Shown: positions 11,970-23,736 of the stretch, piece by piece | How positions within the stretch are numbered: position 1 is the stretch's first letter | How the letters are laid out: each line of letters opens with the position of its first letter | NCBI RefSeq assembly: GCF_020520425.1 | Contig: NC_079491.1 | Location: 28,883,449 to 28,947,448 of the forward strand | Length of the DNA stretch: 64,000 nucleotides | Origin: Spinacia oleracea | Lineage: Eukaryota > Streptophyta > Magnoliopsida > Caryophyllales > Amaranthaceae | Reading direction: 5' to 3' | The notes under the pieces: generated by a model | The model's input: only the letters and a program-made list of their open reading frames with translations | Databases searched by the model: none | What the model was told of the DNA's origin: nothing | Program-made: the position numbers and the translations under genes

Positions 11970-12201
11970 AAGTGGAACACTGACCTTGTGGAGAAGAAAG
12001 GATTCGCCGTCGACGACAACAGTAATGTCTCCGGCAACATCCTGAAAGATGCTGTAAACAAATTGTTTATATCAAAATTCATGAATTCAGAATTCTGTTA
12101 TTCAAACTGTTGAAGAATAATTAATACCGGTTATTCAAAGTGTTGGAATGAGATGAAGGAAGGGGTGGCCGTGAGAGTTGGTGTTTGTCTTCTGCTACCA
12201 T
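10084..12201 (-). CDS. BTB/POZ and NPH3 domain-containing protein (NRL family)
   Basis: Four minus-strand exons, 12201-12128, 12051-11985, 11872-10676 and 10593-10084, join in phase to about 615 residues, normal for NPH3/RPT2-like proteins. These are plant-specific plasma-membrane-associated adaptors, several acting with CUL3 or in phototropin and auxin-transport signalling. A divergent BTB domain spans about residues 25-130 (block DVAGDITVVVDGESFLLHKF). An acidic run lies near 191-199. The NPH3 domain runs from about 212 (DWWVEDLSVLRIDFY) and includes DDGLYRALDIYLK followed by KLSQEACNHAAQNDRLP. A C-terminal coiled coil is at about 535-570 (SLRRENRELKLEISRLRMRL). The tail ends RRHSVS, resembling the C-terminal phospho-serine 14-3-3 site described for NPH3. 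The exon 2 acceptor was placed at 12053-12052 because the next AG would break the reading frame. Which family member this is cannot be decided by eye. Confidence 0.9.
11938..11969. repeat. (TAA)n microsatellite in NPH3-gene intron 2
   Basis: About ten TAA/AAT repeats inside the intron between exons 2 and 3. Confidence 0.9.
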
Positions 12202-13232
12202 TTTTGTTTCTTGTTTTTCTCTCTCTAATTTCCTTTCTCAATCATGTCATGGCTCAATATCTCCCTTAATTCCCTGTTTGGCTAAACTAACTGTAGAAAT
12301 TAAAAGAAAGAGGAATTGATGGGGAAATCTTTCTTCAGTCTCTGTCTCACTGTTTTCTGGAATGGACTGTTGCTTTTGCTTTCTCTTTTATCTTTGTTGT
12401 TGTTTTTTTTTTTTTTTTTTAATTTCGCTTTGGAAGCTTTTTGTCTCACAATTACTACCCAATTATTATCCTATTTATTTCATCATTTACACTACTTTTC
12501 AAATTTCACATTCAAATTATTACGGAGTACCTGTACTACACAATGTGACTGACATCCATCAGTTACAAATCAATTTTGTATGTGCTTATTAATCATTTTC
12601 CGAGAGGTACACAGGTAAATAACGACTACCTTTGAGTATATTGCTCATTTAAGTTTAGGTATATCACTATGTTCGAGAACAAGATAGATTTTGTATGGAG
12701 GTTGACGTTAGGAAAAAGAAAACAGAATTATGGAGTGCAAGAAATGGGGAGTAGGGACAACCGGACAAAGGTATCAAAATGGTAAGGAGAGGGAGCTCCG
12801 GAGACTAAATAATTGGCCAAGGTGGGGTGTAGGGATGTCCTAACATTTAAGGGTATGGCAAAGTACACATGCAAATGTCCCTTTATTAATCTTTATGGAT
12901 AATTATATTTATATCTCATTCTTCTTTTGCATTTTACATTTCTAATTTTATAACCTGGATTTGATCCTATAAATTCCTTCCTTAATATCACGCCTTAACC
13001 TTTTTTGGATCCCAATAAAAGTCTCATCTGCCATTGCCGCGCATCCTACATCCTAACATCCAAGATTCTTACTTTTATTTTGGTTTTTGTTGATTTTGGG
13101 TGATTTGCTCAATTGTTAAAACAAAAAGTAATGTGACAAAAAGCACTAGGAAATATTCAGGGAACTCTTAATGCATACTCCGTATGACTTTGTGTATGCA
13201 TAGTGTATATTGTATATGCTGAAAATCATTTG
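12202..13232. other. Upstream region of the NPH3-family gene
   Basis: Presumed promoter and 5' UTR side of the minus-strand gene, with a pyrimidine-rich CT tract near 12200-12240 and a poly-T run near 12402-12420. Beyond that nothing is recognisable. Confidence 0.45.
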
Positions 13233-13234
13233 TA

Positions 13235-13494
13235 CTCCCTCTGTCCCTTAATACTCGTACCGTTTTTGACTTTTTGCACTATTTACATAATTCATTTTGA
13301 CCTAATTTTATTTCTAGTATATGAAAACAAATGTTAGTATAAAATATATTGTTGGCTTCATCTTAATATATATTTTCAAAATATTAATATTTTATAAGTT
13401 TTTATAATATGTAGTTAAAGATATTGGTGGTCAAAGTTTTGCATTGGCAAGCGTGTCCAGTCGAAACGGTGCGAGTATTAAGGGACGGAGGGAG
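13235..13494. mobile_element. Stowaway-like (Tc1/mariner-type) MITE
   Basis: A 260-bp non-coding element with terminal inverted repeats of about 31 bp. The left end starts CTCCCTCTGTCCCTTAATAC and the right end is its reverse complement with about two mismatches, ending ACGGAGGGAG. It is flanked on both sides by TA (13233-13234 and 13495-13496), the Stowaway target duplication. Confidence 0.92.
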
Positions 13495-13626
13495 TATATG
13501 TTTTAGACAGCATACCTGCTTTATCCGGCATTTTCTACTTACAATTGAAATAATCATTAAAACAAACATTTATATTTAATCTAATGATCCAGAATATTCT
13601 TTTTCTCCCTCAAAAAAAAATCTAAC

Positions 13627-13961
13627 TGTTGGGGTGTTAAATGGGCCCACCATTTTAACCCAAAAGCCAATAAAATCCACTCAAGCCCAATACCACCAAC
13701 AAGGCCTCAAAAGGCCCAACAAGGCACTATATATACCCCTCAAAGGGCAAGGTAAAAGGGGTCATTCTCTAACCCTAGAGAAGCCACCCTACTCTCTCTC
13801 TCCCCTAAACACCTCATTTTATACATCAATTGTACTGACTTGAGCGTCGGAGGCTCCGCCTTGGGGACCCCCCTTGGCCCGGAGTTCATCTTGCAGGCAC
13901 CGTACGTGACCGGAACTCAAGATATCAAGGACGCTCCTTCCATCGTTTCAACCCCGGAACA
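13627..13961 (+). repeat. Element C: 5' LTR of a Tat-type Ty3/gypsy element
   Basis: Runs from TGTTGGGGTG to CCCCGGAACA, 335 bp, and is directly followed by a primer-binding site, so it is a plus-strand 5' LTR. A TATA-like stretch (CTATATATACCCC) lies near 13728-13740. The rest of the element is broken up by LARD1 and element B. Confidence 0.8.
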
Positions 13962-13964
13962 ATT

Positions 13965-13982
13965 TGGCGCCGTCTGTGGGGA
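13965..13982 (+). other. Primer-binding site of element C
   Basis: TGGCGCCGTCTGTGGGGA, four bases after the LTR. This form is typical of Tat-lineage Ty3/gypsy elements. Confidence 0.8.
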
Positions 13983-14235
13983 TCGAGTACAAAAACCCAT
14001 GAAGATCCACATTTTCATGCTACCAGGACCAATCACCGAAAAGTGACCGGAAAATCTGAAATAGCCGGTCAAGAGTTATCATTGGTCTACATATCTCAAT
14101 TCGTGACCTCTTGGTCACAAGTAGCAAGCGACATATATTAAGTAATTGTCGAGATCTCCATTTACCTCAAGCTACACTTATGTATTTGAGATTTTTCTCA
14201 ATTACAAAGGGGTATGAGTCAGCAAGCCTCCAAGG
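13983..14235 (+). mobile_element. Element C internal remnant, left of LARD1
   Basis: About 250 bp of 5' leader of element C up to the LARD1 insertion; the target sequence CAAGG occupies 14231-14235. No coding frame seen. Confidence 0.6.
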
Positions 14236-15742
14236 TGTAGACACCTACTTTTGTCCCCATTCCCGAAAGGGAAGGTTCGATGATGAAAACGTAAATCTCC
14301 ACTTGACAACGCATCTCCTATAAAATAACGAATCTCATTACCCCTTTTCATTTCACCCGAAACCTGCTATTTATAGAAACCTGCTAAAAATAGTAACTGC
14401 CGTAATGGGTAGTTGTTAAAAGTGGCAAGTCATAAAAGATAGAAACCTGTCAGAATTAGGTGTTGCACTCCAACATAAATCCTAAATGAGATAGAAATTG
14501 CGAGAGAATCCTATTCCTAATATGATTCGAAAGTAAGAGTCACGTATTAATTAAAATCCTAACGAGCCTAGAGTTCGTAACGGGCCCAGACGCATCTCGT
14601 CACAAGGTTAATACGCACTAAAAGACTCAATTAAATCTCAAACACTCCGGATTCTAGGAATCCGAATCTGACAAAGAAACGGCCCAAACATCAATTTCAA
14701 CGCCCAGCCATGGGCGCTGAAATTGCATGGATCCTATTTTCAACGCCCAGAGCTGGGCGCCGAAATCTTTGACACCCAGCCCTGGGCGCTGAAAATACCT
14801 GGGACGTGTTTTTTTCTAATTCCTCGAGGATTAGAGTTCTACAATTCTATCTTTCCACGATCTCTTTTCTATAAATAGGGCCCTAAGTTCGACGTGAAAC
14901 ACACAACAATGATACAACGCACAATTATTCTGAGTATTGACTCTAAACCCCCTAAGCCTAAGCCTCACGCTGCAAAACTGATCACGCGTTCTGTCGCAAT
15001 CGATCCATAAATCGAACAGAACGTATCCCGTCCCATAATTTGAGATTCATTAAATAAAAGGAGAAATAGCAAAGTCAAAGTGGTTAGTTTTCTGAGAACC
15101 GTGACGCACCTCTCAAGGGTGCGTCGTAATGTGTCCCTTTTCCATGGTTTAATTGCTTTCCTCGCCCTTTTATGAACTGTTAAACTAACTAAAATCTGAT
15201 TGTTCGATCACGCTTAATTAATATGATATTTTTGGGAAATTGGATTATCATGCTAGGTCCCTTAAAACAATCTAAATCAGATAATCGCGCTCGATCTAGT
15301 ACTATGTGTTGCATATTGTTAAAATCAACTCAGATTAGTTTAATAGTTAACGCATGTCCCTTCAATTATTCATGCTGAGCTAGTAAGGATATCCTGCCTC
15401 TGGAGTTATCGAAGAGCGAGTACTCCTCTCGGTAGTTACAGTCCCCCGAACCCTCAATCTCTACCCTGCGGGTGTACGTTGAGCGATCCCCACCACCAGG
15501 GATCACAAGGGAACCTACGGCCGTCGTGGTCAAACATAATTGCACTCCATTTATGTCACGATAACCGGGTTTTGTCAGTTTTTCTCATTGTCGTTAAAAA
15601 CTGAATGGCGACTCCTATATTACTAGTCAATTGGGTGTAAACTCACAGGAAATCCAATTACACTTGATTTGACAAAAAGAAGCGTCACACCCACGAGGGA
15701 CGAGGTCACGCATTAGCCTCGTGCTTTTTCGACCCCCTCACA
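14236..15742 (+). repeat. LARD1 5' LTR
   Basis: TGTAGACACC to CCCCCTCACA, 1507 bp. Three GC-rich palindromes lie at about 14695-14797 and a TATA box (TATAAATAG) at 14870-14878, so transcription should start shortly after 14900. Confidence 0.92.
14695..14797. repeat. Three GC-rich palindromes upstream of the LTR TATA box
   Basis: Three successive hairpin-forming modules of the form TTTCAACGCCCAG-nnn-TGGGCGCTGAAA, spaced by about 10 bp. They lie upstream of the TATA box, so they are in the U3 region. The same modules recur in the 3' LTR (about 24209-24318) and as doublets within the element. Confidence 0.85.
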
Positions 15743-15743
15743 G

Positions 15744-15762
15744 TGGCGACTCCACTGGGGAT
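15744..15762 (+). other. LARD1 primer-binding site
   Basis: TGGCGACTCCACTGGGGAT, one base after the 5' LTR; resembles the Arg-tRNA-type PBS used by Ogre/Tat elements. Confidence 0.8.
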
Positions 15763-16530
15763 AGTGAAGGAAATACTCGTGCTTGTAGGTAATCAAAATA
15801 GCCGAAGGGTGAAACGATCCTACCCCGCGTTTATTTCCCAATCAAGTTGGGACGACCTGAAAATCAGCATATTAATGTGAACGGACAGAACCGCATAACG
15901 AATCTTGGCTCCCTTGGTGTTTCATCTTGGGAGTTGGGACTAAGGATACCCATCGCCAACCGGGGGGTGCATACGCTTCGAATGTTGTCCACTCGGCACT
16001 TTCGCTAGTAGTACACCTGTCCCAAACCCAATCGCTCGCCCATTAGGTCCCTCTCGCCTGCATGCCCCCTTGGCTTGCACTTGCGGGTTGGCCTCTTGAG
16101 AGAAATTCGTCTGCTGAAGACACTACCTCGACCGGGGCATGTGTTGGATCTACGATAGAAGCGGTACCAAGCCAGGCGCAAATAACTACCCATAGAAGCC
16201 TATCATAAACTACATGACATATTATTATTGCCTCATGATGGAATGTTAGTTATGTGTAGCGAAATATATGATTGTGTGTGACAAACTATCCTAGAAAAAC
16301 CAACGACCTTAAAAATTGCCCAAACATTCATAAACCAATTTGCCAAAGAGTTATACCGAAATACGTGTTCCGCAAACCCGAACGATCGCCACAAAAATAA
16401 GCGATGCTCGGGACGGCCTGTAACGAATCCCACAAACGCTGCACAACGCGTAAAGGACGTTATTAAGCAAGCACGCAAAATCGAAGTCGCATAAACAAAA
16501 GTAGACGCAAACAGAAAACGAGAACCAGCC

Positions 16531-16692
16531 AGGGACGCATTTTCAACGCCCCTGGCTGGGCGCCAGAATTTCTCACGCCCTGCCAGGGACGCATTTTCAA
16601 CGCCCCTGGCTGGGCGCCAGAATTTCTCACGCCCTGCCAGGGACGCATTTTCAACGCCCCTGGCTGGGCGCCAGAATTTCTCACGCCCGACG
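16531..16692. repeat. 54-bp tandem repeat x3 built on the palindrome module
   Basis: Landmark AGGGACGCATTTTCAACGCC recurs at 16531, 16585 and 16639. Each unit contains a CGCCCCTGGCTGGGCGCC palindrome. A single variant palindrome follows (CGCCCGACGCTGGGCGC). LARD2 has only a doublet here (about 59162-59226), so the triplication is private to LARD1. Confidence 0.9.
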
Positions 16693-17987
16693 CTGGGCGC
16701 TGAAGTTGCTGTTTGGCCTTCTGGTCAGGCACAGCAGCCTCGGTGCCCGCGCATAAAAAAAATATACGTAGCAAACAAAAAAACTTTTCGAATTTTTTTT
16801 TTTGCTGCGAGGGCGTATGAAAAAGCACTCGATTCCAAAAGCGACTAAAAAAAAATAACTCTTTGTGTCGTTGATAGGCCTCCTACGACGGCAATGTTCG
16901 GTTCCAAAATCGAGCCCGCTAATTGAAATAACCTTGAATGTCACATGGGCAAAGTATTCAAAAAATAATGTTCAAATGAAGTTTTCAAGAAAAATAATGT
17001 TCGAATAAAAAATAAATCCGAGATTAGACTAGGCTATGCCAAAGTACAATATAAATCCTAAGTCTTAGTTATCTTATCCATAGAATCGGTCCTAATGCTT
17101 GGTGTCGTTCTGCAAGTTGAAAGGTTAAACCATATTGAGTCTCCCTTCCTAACATTTAAATCAATAAGCACCCATATGTAATTGTCATCCCTTGCTAAGA
17201 ATCAATGGCCTCAATACTCTCTCTCACCAATAAAAAGAATATATTATAGTATTTGCAAAATGGAAACAGTCACATTCTGAAAATCATTCCCCCATAGTCG
17301 CACAACCCCCAAAGTGAGCCTAAGGTGTCAATACCATTGGCAAAGAAAAAAATTAATGGCCTCTAAGGCTTATAATCACATTGGGTCACGACTATCATAG
17401 TCATCTCGAGTCACTCGCTCCTTGAAATACTACTAAGTACGGACTAAAAGATTTTCCATGAATGCAACATGACCAACCATGAAAATACCCACATCGGCAT
17501 ACCATAAGGCTACCATTGGGGTAAAGCAATACACACTAAGAGGGAAGCCGCACTAATGATTCCAGTCTTGCAAAAATAAAAATTCGATCTCCCCAAATAA
17601 CTACCTTGCCAACATTAAGAAAAATGGCGCATGACAAATGAACACCCAAGGGTTAAAATCTAAAGTGTCAACCAACTAAAGGTATGGTCCAATTAGCCTA
17701 AGTCCGAGAGTCTCTTGGTCAAGTGTTATAGGCTTACGCCACGTCATTATTTTGAGTCTAGGCCACCTCCTTGTATTCATACACGGGTTATAATCAGAAA
17801 GATTAATGAAAGTTCGAGTCTAAATCACAACTTCCAATTAAATCCCAGAAACTGGAGTCTGAAAAGAAACAAAAAAAATTATTTTCGATGTAATTCTTTC
17901 GTTAAATTTCAATAAGGTAAAAACAACATTTTGAATCTACGCTATTTGCACATTTTAAGAAACGACTAAATACGCTTGCAAAGTAAG

Positions 17988-18076
17988 ACAAAATTAAAGG
18001 TCCACCCTAGGCCAACTAAAATTAAAGGTCCACTCTAGGCCTACTAAAATTAAAGGTCCACCATAGGCCTACCAAA
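17988..18076. repeat. About 31-bp tandem repeat x3 in LARD1
   Basis: Three imperfect copies of AAATTAAAGGTCCACCCTAGG with spacer; LARD2 carries fewer copies near 57838-57890. Confidence 0.8.
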
Positions 18077-18837
18077 CGAGGCTCACTCAGTCTCGCCTCG
18101 TGACTCAAAGACCACAACCATCTACCTTTTAGCCCAAACAAAAAAATTGATTGAAGGATTTATGTTGGGGAGAAATCCCAAGCAAAAAGAAAAAAAGAGA
18201 AAGAGAAAAGGGAGAGCGAAAAGAGCCATGAAATACTTAGCCCGTACCTCCCAAAGTGCGAAATCTACCCAAGTAAACGAAGGAAAAGAATTGAGTCAAC
18301 CAATCCAAATCATAAAATCCTACGATTTCTACCCTTTCCAATCCTTATGCTCTTAGACGCCTTCGCTCTGGGGTCCCTGTTCAGCTCATTTAACCCATCC
18401 ATGTTCTCATTGCCATAACCCAAGAAACCATTACCTCAACTCTTGTTTTTGAACTTGTTATCAACCGCAAACCACGCACGGCCATTGACACGTGCGTCAT
18501 GCCCATTATTTCCAAAGCCCAAACCAGTTCTTACGCCACCATTAGCATAATGACCATATAACTTGTGTGGATACATCCTATACCCTTGAGCTGTCCCCAT
18601 GCTATTCATTGGCCTTGGTTGATGTAATCCTCGTGCTCGACTAATACCTATACAACTTATCCTATCTCATTCAACCCGTCTTTCAAACCGTCTTGAATCA
18701 CGAATAAAAAAGGAAGACAAATGAAAAGTACAAAAAAGTAATAAATAATAAAAAAGGAACTTTGCAAAGCGCCTCTAAAGTTAGTCTAAAAGAAAAAGGA
18801 GCATTTAGCGCACAAAAAAAAAAGATCCGCCAGAAAT

Positions 18838-18899
18838 AATTTTCAGCGCCCGCAGCTGGGCGCCGAAATCTTTAACGCCCCAGCCTGGGCGCTGAATCT
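18838..18899. repeat. GC-rich palindrome doublet
   Basis: Two adjacent hairpin modules, CAGCGCCCGCAGCTGGGCGC then ACGCCCCAGCCTGGGCGC, separated by GAAATCTTTA. The LARD2 counterpart is at about 56972-57029. Confidence 0.85.
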
Positions 18900-20924
18900 C
18901 TCTGCTTGCTAAAATTTGTCCAGAAGTGCTCGTCATTTTATCCGCACATACACGGAAAAATAACGAACACTTGGAGGGGTACAACACGTATTCAGGTATA
19001 CGTACCACCAAAAATACATGTACTCAAAAAAATATATAAAACAAATTTTTGGCTTACGGCAATGAGGCAGATTAAAATAATAATAAACTTCACTTATTCT
19101 ACCGTTTCAAATAATATGTTTCCACCTCATAACATACTTGTTTAAAATCGGCATTCTAAGAAACCATTTTCTAGGCTAAGAACTACGCAAGACCTGATTC
19201 CAAATTAAATCTATTTAAGGCGGATACGTAGGCAATCCATGATTCAGTCTAACCAATTTGCAAAAATGTTAAAGCCTATAGAATAACAAGAATAAGAAAT
19301 AAAAGTCCCTTATTGAAATTTAATTACTTGCAATCCAATTCGAAAGAAAAATTTAAGTCAAAGGAAGAATCCAAGTCACCAAGATGCCAAAATTAATGAG
19401 CACACATCGAAAAATAATAAGGGCACGTACCCTTGCCAGAAGGAGCACTCACACTCCTAGGCACTTAGCCAAGACTCAAAAGATCGCTCTGCCTCAATTG
19501 AATGGGGGCTAGCGCAAGCGTCCATGACCTCTAAAGTACTCGACTTGACCCTCCCTAAAGCGAACTAACTCACTTAAAGACTTTCTTTCACCACTAGACA
19601 TAGTCGTTCGCTTAAAGACCTTCTTTCACCACTAGACACAGTCATAATCGCCAACAAGTAGTAAAGGCAGCAAGCTTGCAATAAAGAGGATTGTTCTACG
19701 ACATCGCCCCATCGTTCCTTCGAACTCAGGGCACCCGTCCATGGTAATTCGAATGCTTGCTAATCTCCTTTGAAAAAAAATCAGACATTGTCAATAGGAC
19801 TTGGCACTTAACCAAGGCTCACCCTACTCAGACATATGACACGGGCATCTAAAATCGAAATCTGAAAGCATCATTAATGGGAAGACATAACAGCAACTGG
19901 GGGCTAAAAAAAAATTGAAATGATAAGCTAGGGAAAGAACTAAGTATACCTTGACCTTTTTGTGCAGACATACACCAAGTAAATCTAAGTCGATTTGAAA
20001 ACGGTTTATATTCCCGCAATTCTGGAAAATATGGCCCTAAAAGCCTAAAGCATGTGCCGCACGGGCACAAGTAAAATCTTGGCGCCTGCACCCTGGCTTC
20101 CAGCAAATCCTTAGACAGCATTCTAAAAATCGTAACAGTATTTTGATTCACTCATGTAATCCTGTACGAACCCTTCTATAAGTCAACCTACTTAGGACAC
20201 CTCGGATTGTACATAGTAGGACTCGGACTTCAAATAATTTTCAAAAGACTTCTTCGAACATGACATAGTGTCGTTGGTTTAAGCTAAGTATGCGTTTATC
20301 TCGATGTTGCAAGTAAGTCAAAAAGATTTCTAAATATGATTATGGGTAAAGAAAGGCACCTAGCTTTTGGTCAAGGCACACTTCCACATGTTACTACCTT
20401 GACCATGGCGATGTCGCATAATACGACATTTACAAGAGAAGTAGCAGGTCACTACTCGAACGTACCTCGCACTAAACGATTCTGGTTCAAACTATTCATG
20501 ATCCATGTCCCCATGAATGCATAAAGACGTATGCAAAACATTATAGCACCAAGCCAATCCCGTAGCTACAATTGGGGGCTTGAGAAAAACACTCTAAAAA
20601 TGCTCGAAATGACGATTTTATCGCAAATTCTCGACGCTAATGCTATACATACATCACAGGGGCACAATCCTAAGCTTTAATCGTGTAAAACGAACCTTAG
20701 AATGGCTACAACCCCTCCCAAATTCTAAAGCACTACTTAGAATATATAAAGTCACCCCACTAACAAGGGTAACTGAAAATCGCGAGTCACCAAAACTCCG
20801 ATCAAACTACTGCACATAACGCTCGCCCTACAAGCGCCTGTTACACAGTCTACCTCGTTCCAAAGCAAAAGCGAAAGAAAAAAAATCAAGGATAAGAACT
20901 GTCAAAATATACCCAGAAATCATT

Positions 20925-20982
20925 TCCAACGCCCAGAGCTGGGCGCCTATATCTTTAACGCCCCAGCCTGGGCGCTGAATAT
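20925..20982. repeat. GC-rich palindrome doublet
   Basis: ACGCCCAGAGCTGGGCGCC followed, after TATATCTTTA, by ACGCCCCAGCCTGGGCGCTG. The LARD2 counterpart is at about 54918-54975. Confidence 0.85.
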
Positions 20983-22123
20983 TTCTGCTAGCCAAGTTTT
21001 GCCCAGATATAAAAATAAGAAAGAAACACCTATGAATCCTCGCATCGAACGAAGTAATAAGCCGTGCAAACCCACGCAGAAGGTGCTACACTTGTTCGAA
21101 CACCTGAACGAGGCGTGATGAAGTACTCCAATGCAAAAAATAATAATGATATCCCAACACCTGAAGGAATGTTCTAAGACACGCTGTTAGGCCACACAAG
21201 CCTACGTCGCACCATAAGTTCAACCATCCCACGGTACAAGTCTAAAAAAGAGTAAGGCATATTGCACTAATGTAGGCACGACCAAGAGCACGTGTAAAAG
21301 AGGCAAAGACTACTTATTGCCCAAATTCAAAATGCAAGCCACACGACTTCTACATTAAGGATTAAAAGTAGCAAAACATTACCTACCACGGAAAGGATAG
21401 CTCGCACCTACACGAGCGGAACCCCAGGGCATCTTTCTCGAAAGAACCTACAAAAATCGTACGCCAAAAGGAAGCATCCCAACATGCATACTTGGGGGCT
21501 CCAAGCTACAAAACAACCATAGCAAAATAAAAAAAAAATCTCGAAGCAAATGTTTGAACAATCGAAAGGGCACGATGTTTGAGCCCACTTCATGAACGGG
21601 CCTGAACCCTACCAAAGCTTCTAAGCAAACTATTCAAAATCAGTCATTGCTCAAAAAAAAAAATGATTCAAGCAAACTGATTAATGGACCGCACGCAACG
21701 GCCATTCTATGAATGCTCGTTCGCACATACATTCTAAGTATCGAACATTCACGAATACGTTGAAAAGGAAAAAATATATAAGTTCAAAATAACAAGAGCG
21801 ATCAAAGTCTTACGCCTCAAGATATGTTCCTCGGGCCATATAGACTCGCCCAACTATTGCAATAACTGTACACCTTAAAGAGCGATAGTTCCTTTAAAAA
21901 ATCGCCCCAAAGCGACAAACGCCGTAGTCCACCAATCGGCTACGGCTCTTCGAGAAATCATCACGATCATTCAACTCATTATAATCTCTAACTCTACGTT
22001 CCAAAAAATAAAAATAAAAGAAAAAAAAAACAAAAAAGAAGAGAATATGTAGAATTTCCAAGTGAAATAAACGAATGAACAAGAGGCCAACAGTGTCATC
22101 AAAAGACCAGCCCAAACAACACT

Positions 22124-22182
22124 TTCAACGCCCCACCTGGGCGTGAATTATTTCAACGCCCAGTCCTGGGCGCCGAAAATGA
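22124..22182. repeat. GC-rich palindrome doublet
   Basis: ACGCCCCACCTGGGCGTGAA followed by ACGCCCAGTCCTGGGCGCCG. The LARD2 counterpart is at about 53789-53846. Confidence 0.85.
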
Positions 22183-22709
22183 ACCCAGGCTCAAAAAGGC
22201 CCTAACTTCTGTTGGGCCCTGCCGCATCCATTCAACACCACTACAAAGATCGCTCGCACTTACGAGTACAATCCCAAACATGATCAAGGACATCACAAAT
22301 TGCGTATCCCTAAGGAACCCCTTTGACAAGAAATGACCGTCAAGCACGAGTGCTTGGGGGCTCGAAAGAAAATATATATTATGCAAAGTTAAAACAATAT
22401 TCCCAGACTATGTGTCTGGATGTCTCAAAAATAAAACCGGTTTACGACCTCAAGACAAAGGTCGCCGTTGATACCTATACGTAGTCCCCTAATCAAGGAC
22501 CCAAGTAGTGACAAAATTGAGCCGTAAAGACTAGCTCAAGACCATGAAAGATGATGACCACGAGACAATGGCCCGTCTAAGCCCGTTGTCAACCCACATT
22601 CAGGTTGCAACTAAATCCGAGCATCCCTCGAAAGAATTCGCTCCTGCGAGAATGAGTAAGAAAAGAAATTCTCAAAAGAAATCACGATGAACAAAAGAAA
22701 TAGGAACTT

Positions 22710-23199
22710 GCCCATCTTCAGCGGGCAGGATCGCGTCACGAACCACGCGAGTTCCAAATTGAAAAAACGAATTCAGGGACGTCCACCCTCAGCGGACAGG
22801 GCTCGCCCACCTTCAGCGGGCGGGGTCTGCGTCACTAGCCGCGCAGATCCTCAGTTCTCGAAAAGTAGAGTCTTCAAAAAAACAAAATGAAACAGGCTCG
22901 CCATCTTCAGCCGGCGGGGTCTACGGCGCAAACCACGTAGGTCCTTATTTTCAAAAAATAAACACAAAACAAATTTCAAAATAGATTCGTCCACTTCTAT
23001 CGGACGGGGTGTCCACCCTTAGCGGACAGGTTCGCCATCTTTAGCCGGCGGGGTCTACGTCACAAGCCGCGTAGGTCCTTATTTTCAAATTTCAAAAACA
23101 GATTTGTCCACTTCTATCGGACGGGGTGTCCACCCTTAGCGGACAGGCTCGCCATCTTTAGCCGGCGGGGTCTGCGCCACTAACCGCACAGGTCCTTAG
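22710..23199 (+). repeat. LARD1 hairpin array near the 3' end
   Basis: About five degenerate units, each a series of short hairpins: GTCC-9-GGAC or GCCC-9-GGGC types with loops like ACCTTCAGC, a CGCC...GGCG type, and a CTGCG-10-CGCAG or CTACG-10-CGTAG type. Stem pairs change together between units while loop lengths stay constant, as expected for structured RNA. The array ends about 540 bp before the 3' LTR. LARD2 has the matching array at 52911-53299. Confidence 0.85.
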
Positions 23200-23719
23200 T
23201 CGCTGCAGCGATAACTTTTTCTGGTTTTCCGTTTTTCCAAAAAAGAACGATGTGAGTAGCTTTCCCTTTTTCCAAAGATTAGTTTTCCGTTTTTCAAAAA
23301 AGAACGATGTGCTGGATTTTCCTTCGTTTTACGTCCCATAAAAAAAGGGGGTTTTCTCGTTTAGCTAGCCCTGAAAATGAGAATCTTTAAAAACATTTTT
23401 ACCTCGTGGTTGGGCTTGGCCAGGCCCAATTACACTTTATAGCTTTGATTTCGAAAACATCTGTAGCTACTCCCAATGACAAAGTGAGGGAGTTTCTGCG
23501 CACCTTTAGATCCTTCCAATGACAAAGTGAGGAAGTTTCTATACTATCCGTTGACAAATCCCAATGACACGTGAGGGATATGTCGACACTCCAAGTGATG
23601 ACCCTTAAGTCAAATGTTATCACTCGGGGGCTCGTGAGACCCTCGCAAAAACAGGTCACCATGGCTTGTGTGGCGCACTCCGTCTAGTACTTTGACCATC
23701 GTCTTATTCCAAGACTCAG

Positions 23720-23736
23720 TCAAAGTGGGGGCTAAC
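23720..23736 (+). other. LARD1 polypurine tract region
   Basis: AAAGTGGGGGCTAAC directly precedes the 3' LTR, the expected site of plus-strand priming. Confidence 0.75.

Noticed and set aside
12045-12047. Alternative acceptor CAG directly before GATGTTGCC in the NPH3 gene
   Set aside because: Would shift the frame so that the conserved DVAGDITVVVDG block is not read; the acceptor at 12053-12052 keeps it.
16463-16828. Minus-strand 121-codon frame with GVRNSGAQPGALKMRPWQ repeats
   Set aside because: A by-product of the 54-bp palindromic tandem repeat, antisense to the element.
17715-17915. A 66-codon frame present in both LARD1 (plus) and LARD2 (57963-58163, minus), sense to the element
   Set aside because: Between the two copies nearly all base differences change the amino acid (two Cys/Tyr, Ile/Val, Arg/Glu, Ser/Asn, Asn/Ser; only one silent), and the frame starts with TTG. 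This is not protein-level conservation.
20336-20524. Frame shared with LARD2 (55423-55611)
   Set aside because: The peptides match only in the middle and then diverge by frameshift, as expected from general DNA similarity rather than coding.
22710-23199. CRISPR-like regular repeats
   Set aside because: Eukaryotic retroelement context, units degenerate and without unique spacers; explained better as a hairpin array.
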